Source of the DNA: Lichtheimia corymbifera B2541
Taxonomy: Eukaryota; Mucoromycota; Mucoromycetes; Mucorales; Lichtheimiaceae
Length of the DNA: 64,000 bases
NCBI GenBank assembly: GCA_000697475.1
Contig: JNEU01000740.1
Span: 102,921-166,920, forward strand
Direction: 5' to 3'
Shown here: positions 38,010 through 48,838 of the stretch, piece after piece
How positions within the stretch are numbered: the stretch's first letter is position 1
Layout: every line of letters begins with the position of its first letter
The notes under the pieces: generated by a model
The model's database searches: none
Told to the model about the DNA's origin: nothing
The model's input: the letters and a program-made list of their open reading frames with translations, nothing else
Program-made: the position numbers and the translations under genes

Positions 38010-38335
38010 GCTATGCCATGCACACACCATCCATCCTTCATACGTCGTATATTCCATAGTAGTACTTTTTCATCCATTTCCTTATGAGCATCTTTTTTGT
38101 TACCCCCATTTCAACATTCATACCATCAAAGTCACATATATCCATTCACCCATTAACTTTGCCGAAGCATATGATATATATGTCTACAATATTTATGCTC
38201 GGAGACGTTATCAAAAGATCAACAACGTGTGTATTCATTTCTTCCTCAATTAAGTAGTACGCTAGTATTAGTTACGCAAAAATTAAAAAAAGGGTTTACA
38301 AAAGGAGATGGTTCGATAATGATGCAATGCCTGTT
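38010..38335. other. 3' intergenic stretch between convergent genes
   Basis: Holds the 3' ends of the 7TM gene and of the SH3 gene. No coding sequence seen. Confidence 0.5.
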
Positions 38336-39623
38336 TTACAAGTAGTAGGCTTTTTGCTGTTGGGCGTTTTGATGAGGAGACATGTACATGGAACTGACAC
38401 GTTTCATGTTGGCAGGTTCGTAGTATTGCTGTTGTTGTGTGGTGTATTGATAATAATCGGCACAGTGCTTCGGGAACACCCCTTTCTTGTTGCCACGTGA
38501 CAAGTTGATACCTTGGCACCATCCGTCGTCGTATTCGATCAAGATCTCCACACGATCACCTGGTTGGATGTCTAGTTCATCACTCAAGGTGGGTGTATAG
38601 GTTGAGATAACTGTAAAGACGCCAATGGCATGGGGTGTGGTGCCCTCTTGTGCGGGAAAAGAATTATAGGAGTAAGAAGGAGCATCGTTACCAGCAGCAC
38701 CGTTATCAACAACAGGAGGATGTGGATGAGCAGGAGGGGGAACATTACTGGTATTGGCTGATGCCCCAATAGGAGGCATTTGAATCATGGGTGAAGGTCC
38801 TGCTGCTGGTGCTGTCATATTGTAAGCTGTATGTGGTGGTGGATCATGGCTTCCGAATCCCATTGTAAATGGATCAGGTTGCTGCTGTCCTTGAGCTTGT
38901 CCTCGTAACATGGTGCGTCGCTTCTTTTTACGCATTACCACCCACATAATCAAACCAGCTAATCCAATCAATCCAACGATAACAATAGCTGTCACTGCAC
39001 CACCTGAAAGGCCTTCATTCTTTTGCTGGCTTGATGGAAGCATCGTGTTGGAAGAGGTAGGTGTTGAGGATGATGAGCTGGTATTGTTGGTGCTTGATGT
39101 AGTCGTAGATTTACTACCGAGAGTGGTAGCAGGGCTAGCGGCATTTTTCAAGGACTGATGGTGTTGTTGTTGATGGCTTGTGGATGCGGTCGTTGGAGAA
39201 GAGGGTTTGATGTTACTATGGTGGTGATTAGCAGAAGGTGAGGATGATGGTTGATGATGTTGTTGTACTGAGGTAGGTGTAATGGATGCAACGCTAGGTT
39301 TGTGTGCTGATTGTTCTGGTTTATCAACATGATGGGATGGGAAAGGATGGTTGCTGTTATGAGCAATTGTAGTGGTAGGCTCGGCTTTAGAGCTCGCTAC
39401 TGCTGGTGTCGACTTTGCCTCACTACTATGATGGTTAGGTTGAGAAGTTGCTGCAGTAGCTGCTATGTAGTAATGAATATGGTTAAGAATGAAGCCTTAA
39501 GAATGTGCATGTGTGTATAAGAATCATACCATCACTTGCAGGTTCAAGATGAATGAATTGTGCACTGGCCACTGATGCCATGGTAAGCGCAATAAGTATA
39601 TGGTGATTGGAATGTTTGATCAT
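38336..39623 (-). CDS. Single-pass membrane protein with cytoplasmic SH3 domain
   Basis: Two exons (39530-39623 and 38336-39462) give 406 residues. The N-terminus is a signal peptide (HHILIALTMASVASAQ). A Ser/Thr/His/Gln-rich, probably glycosylated ectodomain of about 150 residues follows. Next come one membrane helix (AVTAIVIVGLIGLAGLIMWV) with a basic stop-transfer stretch RKKKRR, a Pro-rich linker (PPPAHPHPPV), and a C-terminal SH3 domain. The SH3 domain shows the conserved pieces DELDIQPGDRVEI, DDGWCQG and KKGVFPKHC. Proteins of this shape act as cell-surface sensors or polarity factors that recruit proline-rich partners; yeast Fus1 has the same layout, but I do not claim orthology. The start at 39623 gives the clean signal peptide. 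Confidence 0.85.
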
Positions 39624-40051
39624 AGGGAATGGGTTGGGGTCCTCTTTTTGCTGGACGGCAATGGATAAGAGTGAAAGAACAAGAAGGAATAGAAAAGCCC
39701 AAAGGAACACGATAAAAAAGATTAGGAAATCCAACAGAATGAAAGAAGGGAGAGTAAAGGGGAAGATATGGAGGGAAGGAGGTTGGCTGATGGATAAAGA
39801 AAAAGGGAGGGAAAATAGATGACTTTTTGCGGTGTCGTACAAGTCGACCTTATGTTGCTGTTATTCCCTTTACTTGCACCGTAACTGCAATCAATTACTA
39901 CCGTATTCATTGTCCCTCGCCGTCGATCTCATGATTCAATATATGCATATTATGCCCATCGCGTAGTCCACGTGTTTGACGTGTCAATTTCCATGCTTTA
40001 TCTTGTTTGTGTGATATATATAACTATTCTAACAGCACTACATATCATCTT
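39624..40051. other. Intergenic stretch
   Basis: Upstream region of the SH3 gene. Its sense (minus) strand is very rich in CT tracts (TCTCTCCTTTTCC-like), typical of an upstream leader or promoter. No gene seen. Confidence 0.5.
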
Positions 40052-40615
40052 TTACCATTGTTGTACAACCCATGCATCATACTTGGTATCCAATCCCTTG
40101 ATCATATTAATGAACGTCTCTGTTGCCTTGGTAACGGTGGGAATGCATCCATTCTGGTATTGAATCACAGCCGAGCTGTTATCGAAAAAGACACTGGCTG
40201 ATTGCACACAATCAATGTTGGATAACGCGTTCTTGATCCGGTTGGCACAAGCGATGCACGCCAATCCATCCAATTGGAGAACCACTGAGGAGGATGTTGT
40301 AGCAATATGATCATCGGCAATTCCATGGATGTGTGGATGAATGTTGATCCACTGAACAACTTCGGGAGATACCATAATCAAAAGGGAAATTGCTGTTTGT
40401 TTCCATGTACGTCGCCACCCGTTTCGCACCACATTGGTTGTCAGCAGCAACATGGTCAATCCAGTGAGCAAAGGTCGATAGGGTGTGAAAATAGCAAATC
40501 CAGCGCATGAGATTGAAAACAAGTTGAGCACCAATTGTATGAGACAGCACGATGAGGACAATAGCGCCGTGGTGATGGTCAATAACTGGCTCCCGATCTT
40601 GCTGACTGTGGGCAT
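40052..40615 (-). CDS. MerT-like membrane domain fused to HMA (MerP-like) metal-binding domain
   Basis: A single exon of 187 residues. Residues 8-60 form two hydrophobic segments with SSSCCLIQLVL, then SISCAGF, then TPYRPLLTG. This matches the first two helices of the bacterial mercuric transporter MerT, including the vicinal CC pair (residues 23-24) and the PYRPL turn. A third hydrophobic segment (AISLLIMVSPEVVQW) follows. The C-terminal part (about 111-175) is a heavy-metal-associated domain with CxxC at 120/123 (LACIACANRIKNALS) and the strand ASVFFDNSSAVIQY. MerT has a second Cys pair between helices 2 and 3; here that loop has none. A role in moving or binding a soft metal (Hg, Cu, Cd) is inferred. 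The ATG at 40615 is the first in the frame, though open codons extend upstream to 40726. Confidence 0.75.
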   Translation of the reverse strand: MPTVSKIGSQLLTITTALLSSSCCLIQLVLNLFSISCAGFAIFTPYRPLLTGLTMLLLTTNVVRNGWRRTWKQTAISLLIMVSPEVVQWINIHPHIHGIADDHIATTSSSVVLQLDGLACIACANRIKNALSNIDCVQSASVFFDNSSAVIQYQNGCIPTVTKATETFINMIKGLDTKYDAWVVQQW

Positions 40616-40995
40616 TGTTGAAGAAAGGACCTGTGTGTGGGGGGATTCAACACGAGTAGCTGAACGATATTTAAGCCTGGAAGAGAAACATGGTAAAAGG
40701 GCAAGCGACAAACCAATCCATGACACGTATCGCGTTTACCTTTCACTCAGTCACCTTTTTGCCGTGCAGAGGCATGATACGAATTCCTTCCTCTTTTGGA
40801 CATCCAAGAAGTAGGGTAGCATTTGATCCCGTAGAACTCCAATGTCTAGTAGACGTTTCATGACACCATATCGAATATTCAACCCCCTAATAAATAAGAT
40901 ATCTACTGCTTTGATACATATATTGTCTGTATTAATAATGCAATCAGGGGATGATGCTCAAGAACAGCTATACAAGTATTTGTTCGCGATATTGC
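40616..40995. other. Intergenic stretch
   Basis: 5' side of the MerT/HMA gene and 3' end of the polygalacturonase gene. The minus strand is open upstream of 40615 for another 37 codons without an ATG. A TTTCTCTTCCAG tract near 40680 could be a 3' splice site of a leader intron. Confidence 0.45.
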
Positions 40996-42508
40996 TTATT
41001 TAGGTGGAACGCAGTTGATGCTGCTAAGATCACTATTCTCAATATGGGCACAGGTATAATAGCCCTTCTGGGAAGGATCAGAGGTCTTGATGTCAACATC
41101 CTTGAATACAAAGTTGTCGCAAGGGGCTTCAGCAGAGCATTTGATGCTAGCCACTTCAAGGCCAGCTTTGCTGTTGGCATTGCCTGTGACATTCTGGAAA
41201 AGCACGTTTTTGATTTGGATCAACGAGGGGTCATTACTGCATTCAGGTTCCTTGATATTGAAATAGCACTGATCGATGGCAATAGGATGATCTATTACGG
41301 TGGTCGCAAACGTTAGGCATTCGATAAGTCCTTCCCCATTCACACTCTGATCTTGCTTACCTGAATTGGTCACTCTAAAGTCAATATACGACACGTTCTC
41401 GACACGTCCAAGCGCACCTCGTGCCCACTAGAATACCATCCTTTAGTCTCATCCTCTTGTACTCTTCTTTCAATCATTATATTATTGTATACATACCGTT
41501 TTGATACGAGCACCATTCTGGCAGTTTTCACATGTCACATTTTTGACGTACAAGTTTTCAACATAATCAGGAAGCTCGGGTATGTTACCAAGAGAGCCCT
41601 GGAACAATTGGGATCAGCACTTATCGAGATATCATGTACCTGGCACATACCACTGAAATACCATGTGATCCATTGCAATACAAGTTTTCAATATGGATAT
41701 CGGATGAATTAGTCTTGATGGCAACACAATCATCACCGTTGTTGATGTATGAGTTCTTGATGGTGATACCATGTGTCTCGCTCATACCCCAGCCATCAGT
41801 GTTATGCGGCTGTGCCCAAGAAATGTGATTAACATCGAATAAATAGCATCCTTGCTATGTCCTATTGCTTACCTTTTCACCATATAATTGATCAACATCA
41901 TTGATATAGATATCTTCGAATAAGGCATTCTTGGTTTCATGGATATAAAAGTTCCAATTGGGAGCATTAATCAAGCGCACACCGCGCACATCCAAGTTTT
42001 CAACCATGAACGCCATCATGGATGGTCGGTTGCTGGGTAATGGATCCAGTGACCACCAATGCTCGCCGTTACCATAAATTTCACCACCATCACCAGTCAC
42101 CTTGACATCCTTGCCTTTGATTAAAAAGAAGCTGCTCATATCTTGTACAGCACCAGGGACAGGAGGTGTGGTGTCATTGTATTTCCTAAAATAGATTGCG
42201 AATGAATGAATAAATGTGCCACCCAATAAACAATGCTCCATCACGTACATGTTATAGGGGTAAGTCAATGTGCCTTCGAAAATGATCTCGACGTTGTTGA
42301 GCTCTGGGCTCACAATGACATCACCAAGGACATAGTTGCGCTTCTTTTGGAATACGACGCGACCACCATCCTTACACTTTTCCAAGGCATCCATGATATT
42401 GGCAGAGTCGTCAACTCCATTGTGCTTAACAATGCACTTTCGATTAGGGCCAGCCGAAGCGACGAGAGCCAAAGCTGCAGTAGCAAAGAAAAAGAGTGTT
42501 GATTTCAT
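40996..42508 (-). CDS. Secreted polygalacturonase, glycoside hydrolase family 28
   Basis: Six exons: 42249-42508, 41873-42185, 41651-41809, 41497-41598, 41361-41427 and 40996-41291. They give 398 residues. The N-terminus is a signal peptide (STLFFFATAALALVASAG). All four GH28 signatures are present in order: NTDGWG, NNGDDCVAIK, HGISVGSLG and ARIKTW, which carry the catalytic Asp residues, the His and the substrate-binding Arg-Lys. The right-handed beta-helix repeats are visible around them, and a C-terminal Cys-containing tail (CAHIENSDLSSINC) follows. The enzyme hydrolyses alpha-1,4 galacturonic acid links of pectin outside the cell. Length and motif spacing fit exo- or endo-polygalacturonases; the mode cannot be decided here. 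It has a TATA box about 55 bp upstream of the ATG. Confidence 0.96.
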
Positions 42509-42560
42509 GCGGGACGATAGATGGAGTTCACCTGATGGAGTTTTTAGCAAAGGATGCTGG

Positions 42561-42570
42561 CTATATATAC
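42561..42570 (-). promoter_or_regulatory. TATA box of the polygalacturonase gene
   Basis: Minus-strand GTATATATAG about 55 bp upstream of the start codon at 42508; fits a core promoter. Confidence 0.55.
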
Positions 42571-43976
42571 CTTGTCTTTACCGGGCATTTTCATGCCTTT
42601 TTCCGATGATGTGAAGAATATAATTACTCCTAATGTCGATAATGCGCGTCTGAGTACCAGAGTTGAATGATGATGAGTGAGTGAGAAAAACCAGAGACCT
42701 GGGATAATTGATGGTATTCGCAGCACAGCAGTAATGTGGTGGTACGATATCCTCTTTTCAGGAACCGGGCATTTACATTTTCCATTGCCCTTTACCCCGA
42801 GTAGTATATTTGGAAATGATGCAAGGATGATGCGTGTATGTATCCCCATTACGGTGGTTGTTTTATGGCACCATGATACTCAATCATGTTTGTTGTCCTC
42901 GATGTAGACGATCAGTAAGCCTTATTTAGATATGCCGATTCCCTGACAGCCATATGGTATGGTTGAAACAATGCTCGTCTTATTGTTAATGCATTCCATG
43001 TTGACAACAATTAACAGCATTGATGAGACGTGTGATGATGGAACGTGGCGTGTATGGAGATTTACCCTTTGAGTGTTGCTTTACCCCGGATTCTAGTGTT
43101 ACATTGTGTTACTGTACACAGGCATTTGCCAATAGAAACCCACTTTGGCACAGCTTTTACGTATTCTATCTACCTAATTGATGGCTAACAAAGCAAAAAG
43201 AAGAGATGCACCTTTGATTGAGAAATATGGAAGCCCGCAACCACGCTATTATGGGCAATGGTTTTGTGAGTATTGCATGGCATTAATACTACGATCCTCA
43301 TGGTGGAGGAGAATTGCCGAGTAACATGCATTGGCTGTTATTGTCTGCTCTATTCGGGCCGACGAATACTAAGATGAGAAAAAACGCCTTATTTGATGTT
43401 GTTGGGTCATGTGGAGGACAACCACCTAACATACAAAACAGAAAACAACGAAGGATGCTGAGACATTTTATTTCAATACCTAGCCACACATGAGAAGCAA
43501 TGGGTAGCTTGAGCTGAGAAAAGTGAATACCTATTACCAATGTTCTTGGCTGTCGATCGGTTTCGGAGTGGGATTAGAAACGAGTGGATAACAATCCAAT
43601 TGTTGGCGGGCCGAGTAGAACCCAGGGCAAATCACTCCCGATGAGGACAAAAATGGAAGGTGGAGCAAGCTTGAGCGGTTTGCATAAACACAGCCAGGGG
43701 AAGAGAAGAAAACGAACAACGACATGAATAAGGAAAAGGGCAAAAAGAAAACATATAGAATTGCAATTTATTTCATATGACATATTCAGTCAAGTATCTA
43801 TGATCCATTGCATGATAATGAAACAGCTATGAACTATCCAACAACAAGCTACTAAAATACGAAACTGCGGTGCTCTCTAACCAATTAGAGATCCAAAAGA
43901 CCGTTGGTTCCGATTTCACGTTCTATAGTCTTTTTCCTCTTTTCTTATATTTGCACACACACCCCTTTCGCCCTTC
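42571..43976. other. Intergenic stretch of about 1.4 kb
   Basis: Lies between divergently transcribed polygalacturonase and SV2-like transporter genes and should hold both promoters. The minus-strand frames at 43298-43783 have no recognisable domain. No gene seen. Confidence 0.5.
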
Positions 43977-43986
43977 CTTTATATAA
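43977..43986 (+). promoter_or_regulatory. TATA box of the SV2/SVOP-like transporter gene
   Basis: Plus-strand TTTATATAAC about 30 bp before the start codon at 44014, followed by a CACC-rich leader. Confidence 0.5.
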
Positions 43987-44013
43987 CCCACACCTCGGTC
44001 AGGTCAATGTTTC

Positions 44014-46027
44014 ATGGCGCCATCACACCAATTTACACGCATCCCAACATCAGATGAAGCGGCAGCATCGCCTGACCCAAGTAACCACGACGAGATCCTC
44101 GATGGTCTGTTGTCCAAAGTCGGCTATGGTACCTTTCAACGCAAGCTATTGGTACGACAACGATGACAACTCATGATGGGACAACCTTGTTCTAACTCGG
44201 TCTGCCAATGTACCCCAACAACTAGGTCATGTGCGGTTTTGGATGGCTCGCAGATAATGTAAGTAGTAAAAAGGGGCACGTGGTTGGTGTATGTAGTGTT
44301 CGAATACTGACGTTGGTTGTATATTGTAGATGTGGTTACAGGTACGAATAAAGGAGAAAGCCCATGTTTCAGAATCGTCGTGTTGATCATTTACAATAGA
44401 CTGTAGCCATCATTCTTCCAAGAGTTCAAGGTATTGTTGGGTCATGAGTTTGTGGGTTGTGATGGTATATGCTGATAATGTCATGATTAGATCACTTTGA
44501 TGTATCTGACCGATGGATTGGGAGCTTGTCAAGTGCATTGTTCACTGGTATGACGTTTGGTTCCTTCTTTTGGGGTTCCTTTTCAGATACACGAGGCCGC
44601 AAGATCCCATTCACTATGACGCTCGCCATCACAACCGTTTTTGGCTTGTTATCCAGTCTCGCATTCAGCTTTTGGAGCTTGTGTTTGATGCTATTCTTTC
44701 TTGGATTTGGTGTGGGTGGCAACATGCCTACTGATGGTAAGAATTGGAAAAGGTAGTGAATGATGGATAGCAACAGGCATTAAAAGAGGGTTCAATTTTA
44801 GGTGCATTATATCTCGAGTTCCTGCCAAAGCAATACCATTACTTGCTTACCTTTATGTCAGTGTTCTTTTCATTCGGCGCTGTATTAGCATCGGTTCTTG
44901 GCTATGTCATCCTTCCTTATACCAGCTGCCCAGAGGCAACACCAGAGGATCCCACACCAACCTGTGACCTGGCAACACAAAACTCAGGATGGCGTATCAT
45001 GCTTGCCAGTGCCGCTCTCACAACCTTGTTTATGGTGCTCGTACGATCATTTTGGTTGAAGCTACCAGAGACACCCAAATTCCTCATGCATCAAGACAGG
45101 CGGAAGGAAACCGTAATTGTGCTTCAAGATATCGCACGTGTCAATGGTCAATGCGTTGAGATTGACAGCACCGATATCCCCGAAGAAGAGCGCAGTGATG
45201 AAATAATGCCACCTATGGAAGATATCACAACAACGGAGGATACCAGAAGTGCACTCGCCTTGCTCTTTACCCCATACTGGCGCAGAACCACCTTGTTGAT
45301 TTGGGGCATTTGGACATTTACTTCAGTTGCTTTTACCATGTTCAACGTCTTTTTGCCAAAGTATCTTGAAACGCTTGGATTCCAAGGTGAAGCAGCACCC
45401 ACACGCAAGGATGTGTATTGGGATTACATGGTTTATTCTCTCGCAGGCGTTCCTGGATCAGTGGTATGTAACAATCGAGGGTGGTATGGAGAAGGAGGAG
45501 AAGAGGAAAAAAGAAAGAGTGAAGCAATGCAGGAAGGAAGAAACAAGAAAACACGCTAATGGATCATCTATGCATAGCTTGCTTCTTACATGATTGAAAC
45601 TTGGTTGGGTCGCAAAGGAACAATGGCTGCCTCCTCATTGGGCTCTTCCATATCGCTATTTTTCTTTTCTATCATCAATTCCCGTGTGACGATGCTCCTA
45701 TCATCGTCTGCAGTCTCCTTCCTTGCAACACTTCTCTATGCTGTGATCTATGGTTATACACCCGAGGTGTTTGACACTACCGTTCGAGGCACGGCTGTTG
45801 GCACCGCATCAGGATTAGGAAGAATTGCCGGTATTGCAAGCCCCATTGTTTGTGGTTTCTTATTTACAGTCAGTGCTGTTTTGCCCTTATATGTCAGCAT
45901 TGGCGGATTTGCGATTGTCGGCACGTGTGTCTTGTTATTACCTTATGAAACTCGAGGCGGCAATTCTCCAGCAACACCAAGAGAATCGGTTACGGTATCG
46001 TCAACAACAACCGCTGTTGAAGCATAG
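44014..46027 (+). CDS. MFS transporter, SV2/SVOP-like
   Basis: Seven exons: 44014-44151, 44226-44258, 44330-44341 (12 nt), 44400-44430, 44491-44736, 44802-45463 and 45578-46027. They give 523 residues. Before TM1 comes VGYGTFQRKLLVMCGFGWLA, with the GFG(R/K)FQ-type entry and the Asp in LADNMW that mark the SV2/SVOP group. GSFSDTRGRK is the MFS loop 2-3 motif A and GFGVGGNMPTD matches the TM4 motif. A long loop after TM6 holds LPETPKFLM. The second half ends with YTPEVFDTTVRGTAVGTASG, the conserved TM10-11 segment. The substrate is not readable; relatives carry organic cations, nicotinate-like compounds or other small organics. Several exons are very short but all are needed for frame and motif continuity. 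Confidence 0.92.
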
Positions 46028-47134
46028 ACAAGTTGTACATTGAAATCATATTCACCACCACACAGTATATAAATTATACAATCACCACGCACGCTCTATA
46101 AAGCATATATAATGACTATTTGCGCAGCTGGTTTATGCGCTTGGGTTCAACTTGGCCTTATGCTCTCAGTAGTGATCATTACACTTATCGTCCCCCTCCC
46201 CCCGACATACTACATACAACCCCTGGAATGGGTCATATGCATGTAACCATGCACAGAGTGAACAACTACGTTCTTTATAGTAACTTTGGGCTGCAGAAGC
46301 TTTTGAGGAGGTGATGGATGGGAAGGAGAAAGAAAAACCATTTCTTTCTAATGTGAGCATCATGCATAATAAAAAGAGGAAAAACGCAAAAAATGGTGTG
46401 GATAGAATACATTATCGAATAAACGATATGAATGTGCATTCGTACGTGCGCCTAGACATGTGCGTGCACAAACATGCAATGACGATCGTCTTTTGTATGG
46501 TAGATATCTCTAATTTGTTTAGCAGGTGTTGTTGCTATTGTGCCTGAATATGATCGACATTTTAGATCGTTCCATTCTCACTCAAGAAACAGCAGAACGT
46601 TATACGTAAACCCTTTCGACCCTGGTACATAGAATCAGTAACATGGAATAAAGTTGACACAGCAGTGAGATGCATCATGTAGCATCCATGTGAGTCCCGT
46701 GCTGTCAATCTATATCAACACAGATCTTCGCTCTAGGTAAACAACATGGAGGTTATATACTCAACTTTCCTGGATGAGGAGGGAAAAATGGTCTTGCCAC
46801 AAAAAGGGAGAATGAGAATCTCTTTTTGAGACAATTTGGGATAAAGCAGCAACAGCAGCAACACGCAGCAAACAACCTAACTCCCCCCTTTCTCTTTCTC
46901 TCCCAAAGTAATGTCCATTACTCTGGCATTAAAGTCAGGATCGTAATATAAACACCTTATAAAGCAGGGGGTTGGATCATATCGAGCCTTCTTGTTGCTC
47001 TCGAGCCACTCGACACCTTCGAACCTCCTTAATACAACCTCTTTCTTTCACTCATCATACTTATTTTACGATCTTTACATTTATTCTCTCATTTTCGTCA
47101 TACAAGACTCTTCAAATTTGAACACTCACATACT
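46028..47134. other. Intergenic stretch of about 1.1 kb
   Basis: No gene seen. The last 250 bp before the Sec2 gene contains CAGCAGCAACACGCAGCAAACAA-like repeats and long CT tracts typical of a fungal 5' leader. Confidence 0.5.
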
Positions 47135-48349
47135 ATGGCAACCTCCTCGGATCAAGAAGTAGCGCAATTACGAGCCCAGCTTGCTGCACAATCCCAGCTG
47201 ATCGAGCAGTTGCAGCGTGATATGCAAGAGCTTAACACCAAATACGTAGCCGAGATTGAACGAGCTGCCGATTCTCTTCACCAAAAGGATGTGATTGAAA
47301 AGGAATTGGAAGAGCTCAGTTGTCATCTTTTTGAACAAGCGAATGCTATGGTGGCCCAAGAAAGACGAGAAAAATGGGAGCTCGAACATCAACTTCTCAT
47401 GCTACGCGACCGTTTCCAACCTATTGTACATGATCAGCACATCAATGCATTCCAAACATTTATTCATCATCAACAACAGCTGCCTTTGAAGCGTCTTGGT
47501 CAATGCGAATTCCTCAAGACATGTATTGAGCAAGACATTGAGCCATGCCTTGTTGGCAAATTTGGCAATACACGATGGTCGAAACGCCTAACAGAGCATT
47601 TGCTATGGCAACCATGTTACATTGAAAAGGCTACGGCACCACCGCCACAATACAATCAATCTCATCCCATGTCTCGATCATCATCATCACCAGGCAGCAC
47701 CTTGTGGGATCGTCTCTTACCATCATCATCATCATTATCATCATCCATGCATAGTAATACTAATAATAATAATGCACGATGTGCAGCATGCGGACAGACA
47801 TCGGATCCGCTTTTGTATCGATTTCGACTTGAAAGCGAACAAGGATGGTTACATATTGATCAGCATTGTCGGGACCGACTCGTAGCGGTATGCGAGTTTT
47901 ACAGCTTCATTCGTAAAATCCATCTTGGTCTCTTTACACGTCGCAACATCCATGATTTGTATCATGAGAACGTCAGACTCAGACTGCAAATGTTTTATGC
48001 AAGGTACGCACACATCAGTTCCCCTTTGAAGAACTCCTCACGTCTTCCCCCTTGAACCACAGGCTCATACGTATTATTATTATATTCTAGGATGGGTGCA
48101 TTGATTGATTTTGTGAACATGAGCCCACCGTCACCCTCACCATCTTCATCATCAACAGCCAATGATGTCGACGCAGCTTCTCTTGATGGATCTGTCTCCA
48201 CTGTATCTTCTAGTAGCACAGCAGGTCTTCCACCACATACACCCACCACACATCATCCATCTACCTTATTGGCTCCACCATCACCTGTCAAGGAAGAATC
48301 AATGGATCATACACATCATCCCATGACACCACATCATCATCACCTTTAA
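47135..48349 (+). CDS. SEC2: Sec2-type guanine nucleotide exchange factor for a Rab GTPase
   Basis: Two exons (47135-48003 and 48091-48349) give 375 residues. Residues 5-95 form a continuous coiled coil with the Sec2 core EKELEELSCHLFEQANAMVA followed by QERREKWELE, the surface that opens the nucleotide site of Sec4/Rab8. A middle domain with CAACGQTSDPLLYRFRL and HIDQHCRDRL resembles the conserved C-terminal part of Rabin3/Rabin8-like and fungal Sec2-like proteins, with Cys and His residues that could bind a metal. A low-complexity Ser/Pro/His tail closes the protein. The role is polarised exocytosis: activating Sec4 on secretory vesicles heading for the hyphal tip. Family assignment is firm. 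Whether this is the only SEC2 in the genome cannot be seen. Confidence 0.87.
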
Positions 48350-48838
48350 ACGTAGTCCTTTACCTATAAAAAGTAACCTCGTAATTTGGAATCGTCATCA
48401 TAGACATATTCTTCTTTCTTTGGTGTACGAGGAATTTCCATCACTGTGAAATGTGGTTCCAGCGCATTAAGCTTGATTGATGACTACAATGGGACCGAGT
48501 GGTGTTTCTCATCATGTGATTTCAGAGTCAAGGAAAAGAGGATTTAATTAAGTAATCATAGCTACACTGCTAATGCTAATTCTGATCTTCAAGTTGCATG
48601 GTGGTGTCATTGTGAGAGAATTATAAGCGTAGACTCCCACACGTGGTTCATTCCAAATGGGAAGCCGCCGTCACCAGCACAAGAAGGTAGTACATCTTTC
48701 TCTCTATCCTGCTGTAACCACCCGTTTGCCAGAAAACATACACACACGCACGTCTCTCTCTCTTTTTTTCGTTTCATCTCTCACTTGCACGTCTCCTTGT
48801 GTCATCCCAACCATCATTGAGCGGGCTCCATTACGACC
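48350..48838. other. Intergenic stretch
   Basis: Contains CT-rich leader sequence (CTCTCTCTCTTTTTTTCG near 48754) before the sorting nexin gene. A short upstream ATG frame at 48657 could be a leader exon, but no splice joins it in frame. Confidence 0.4.

Noticed and set aside
44136..44390. Minus-strand frame over the first exons of the SV2-like gene
   Set aside because: Antisense shadow of spliced coding exons and introns.
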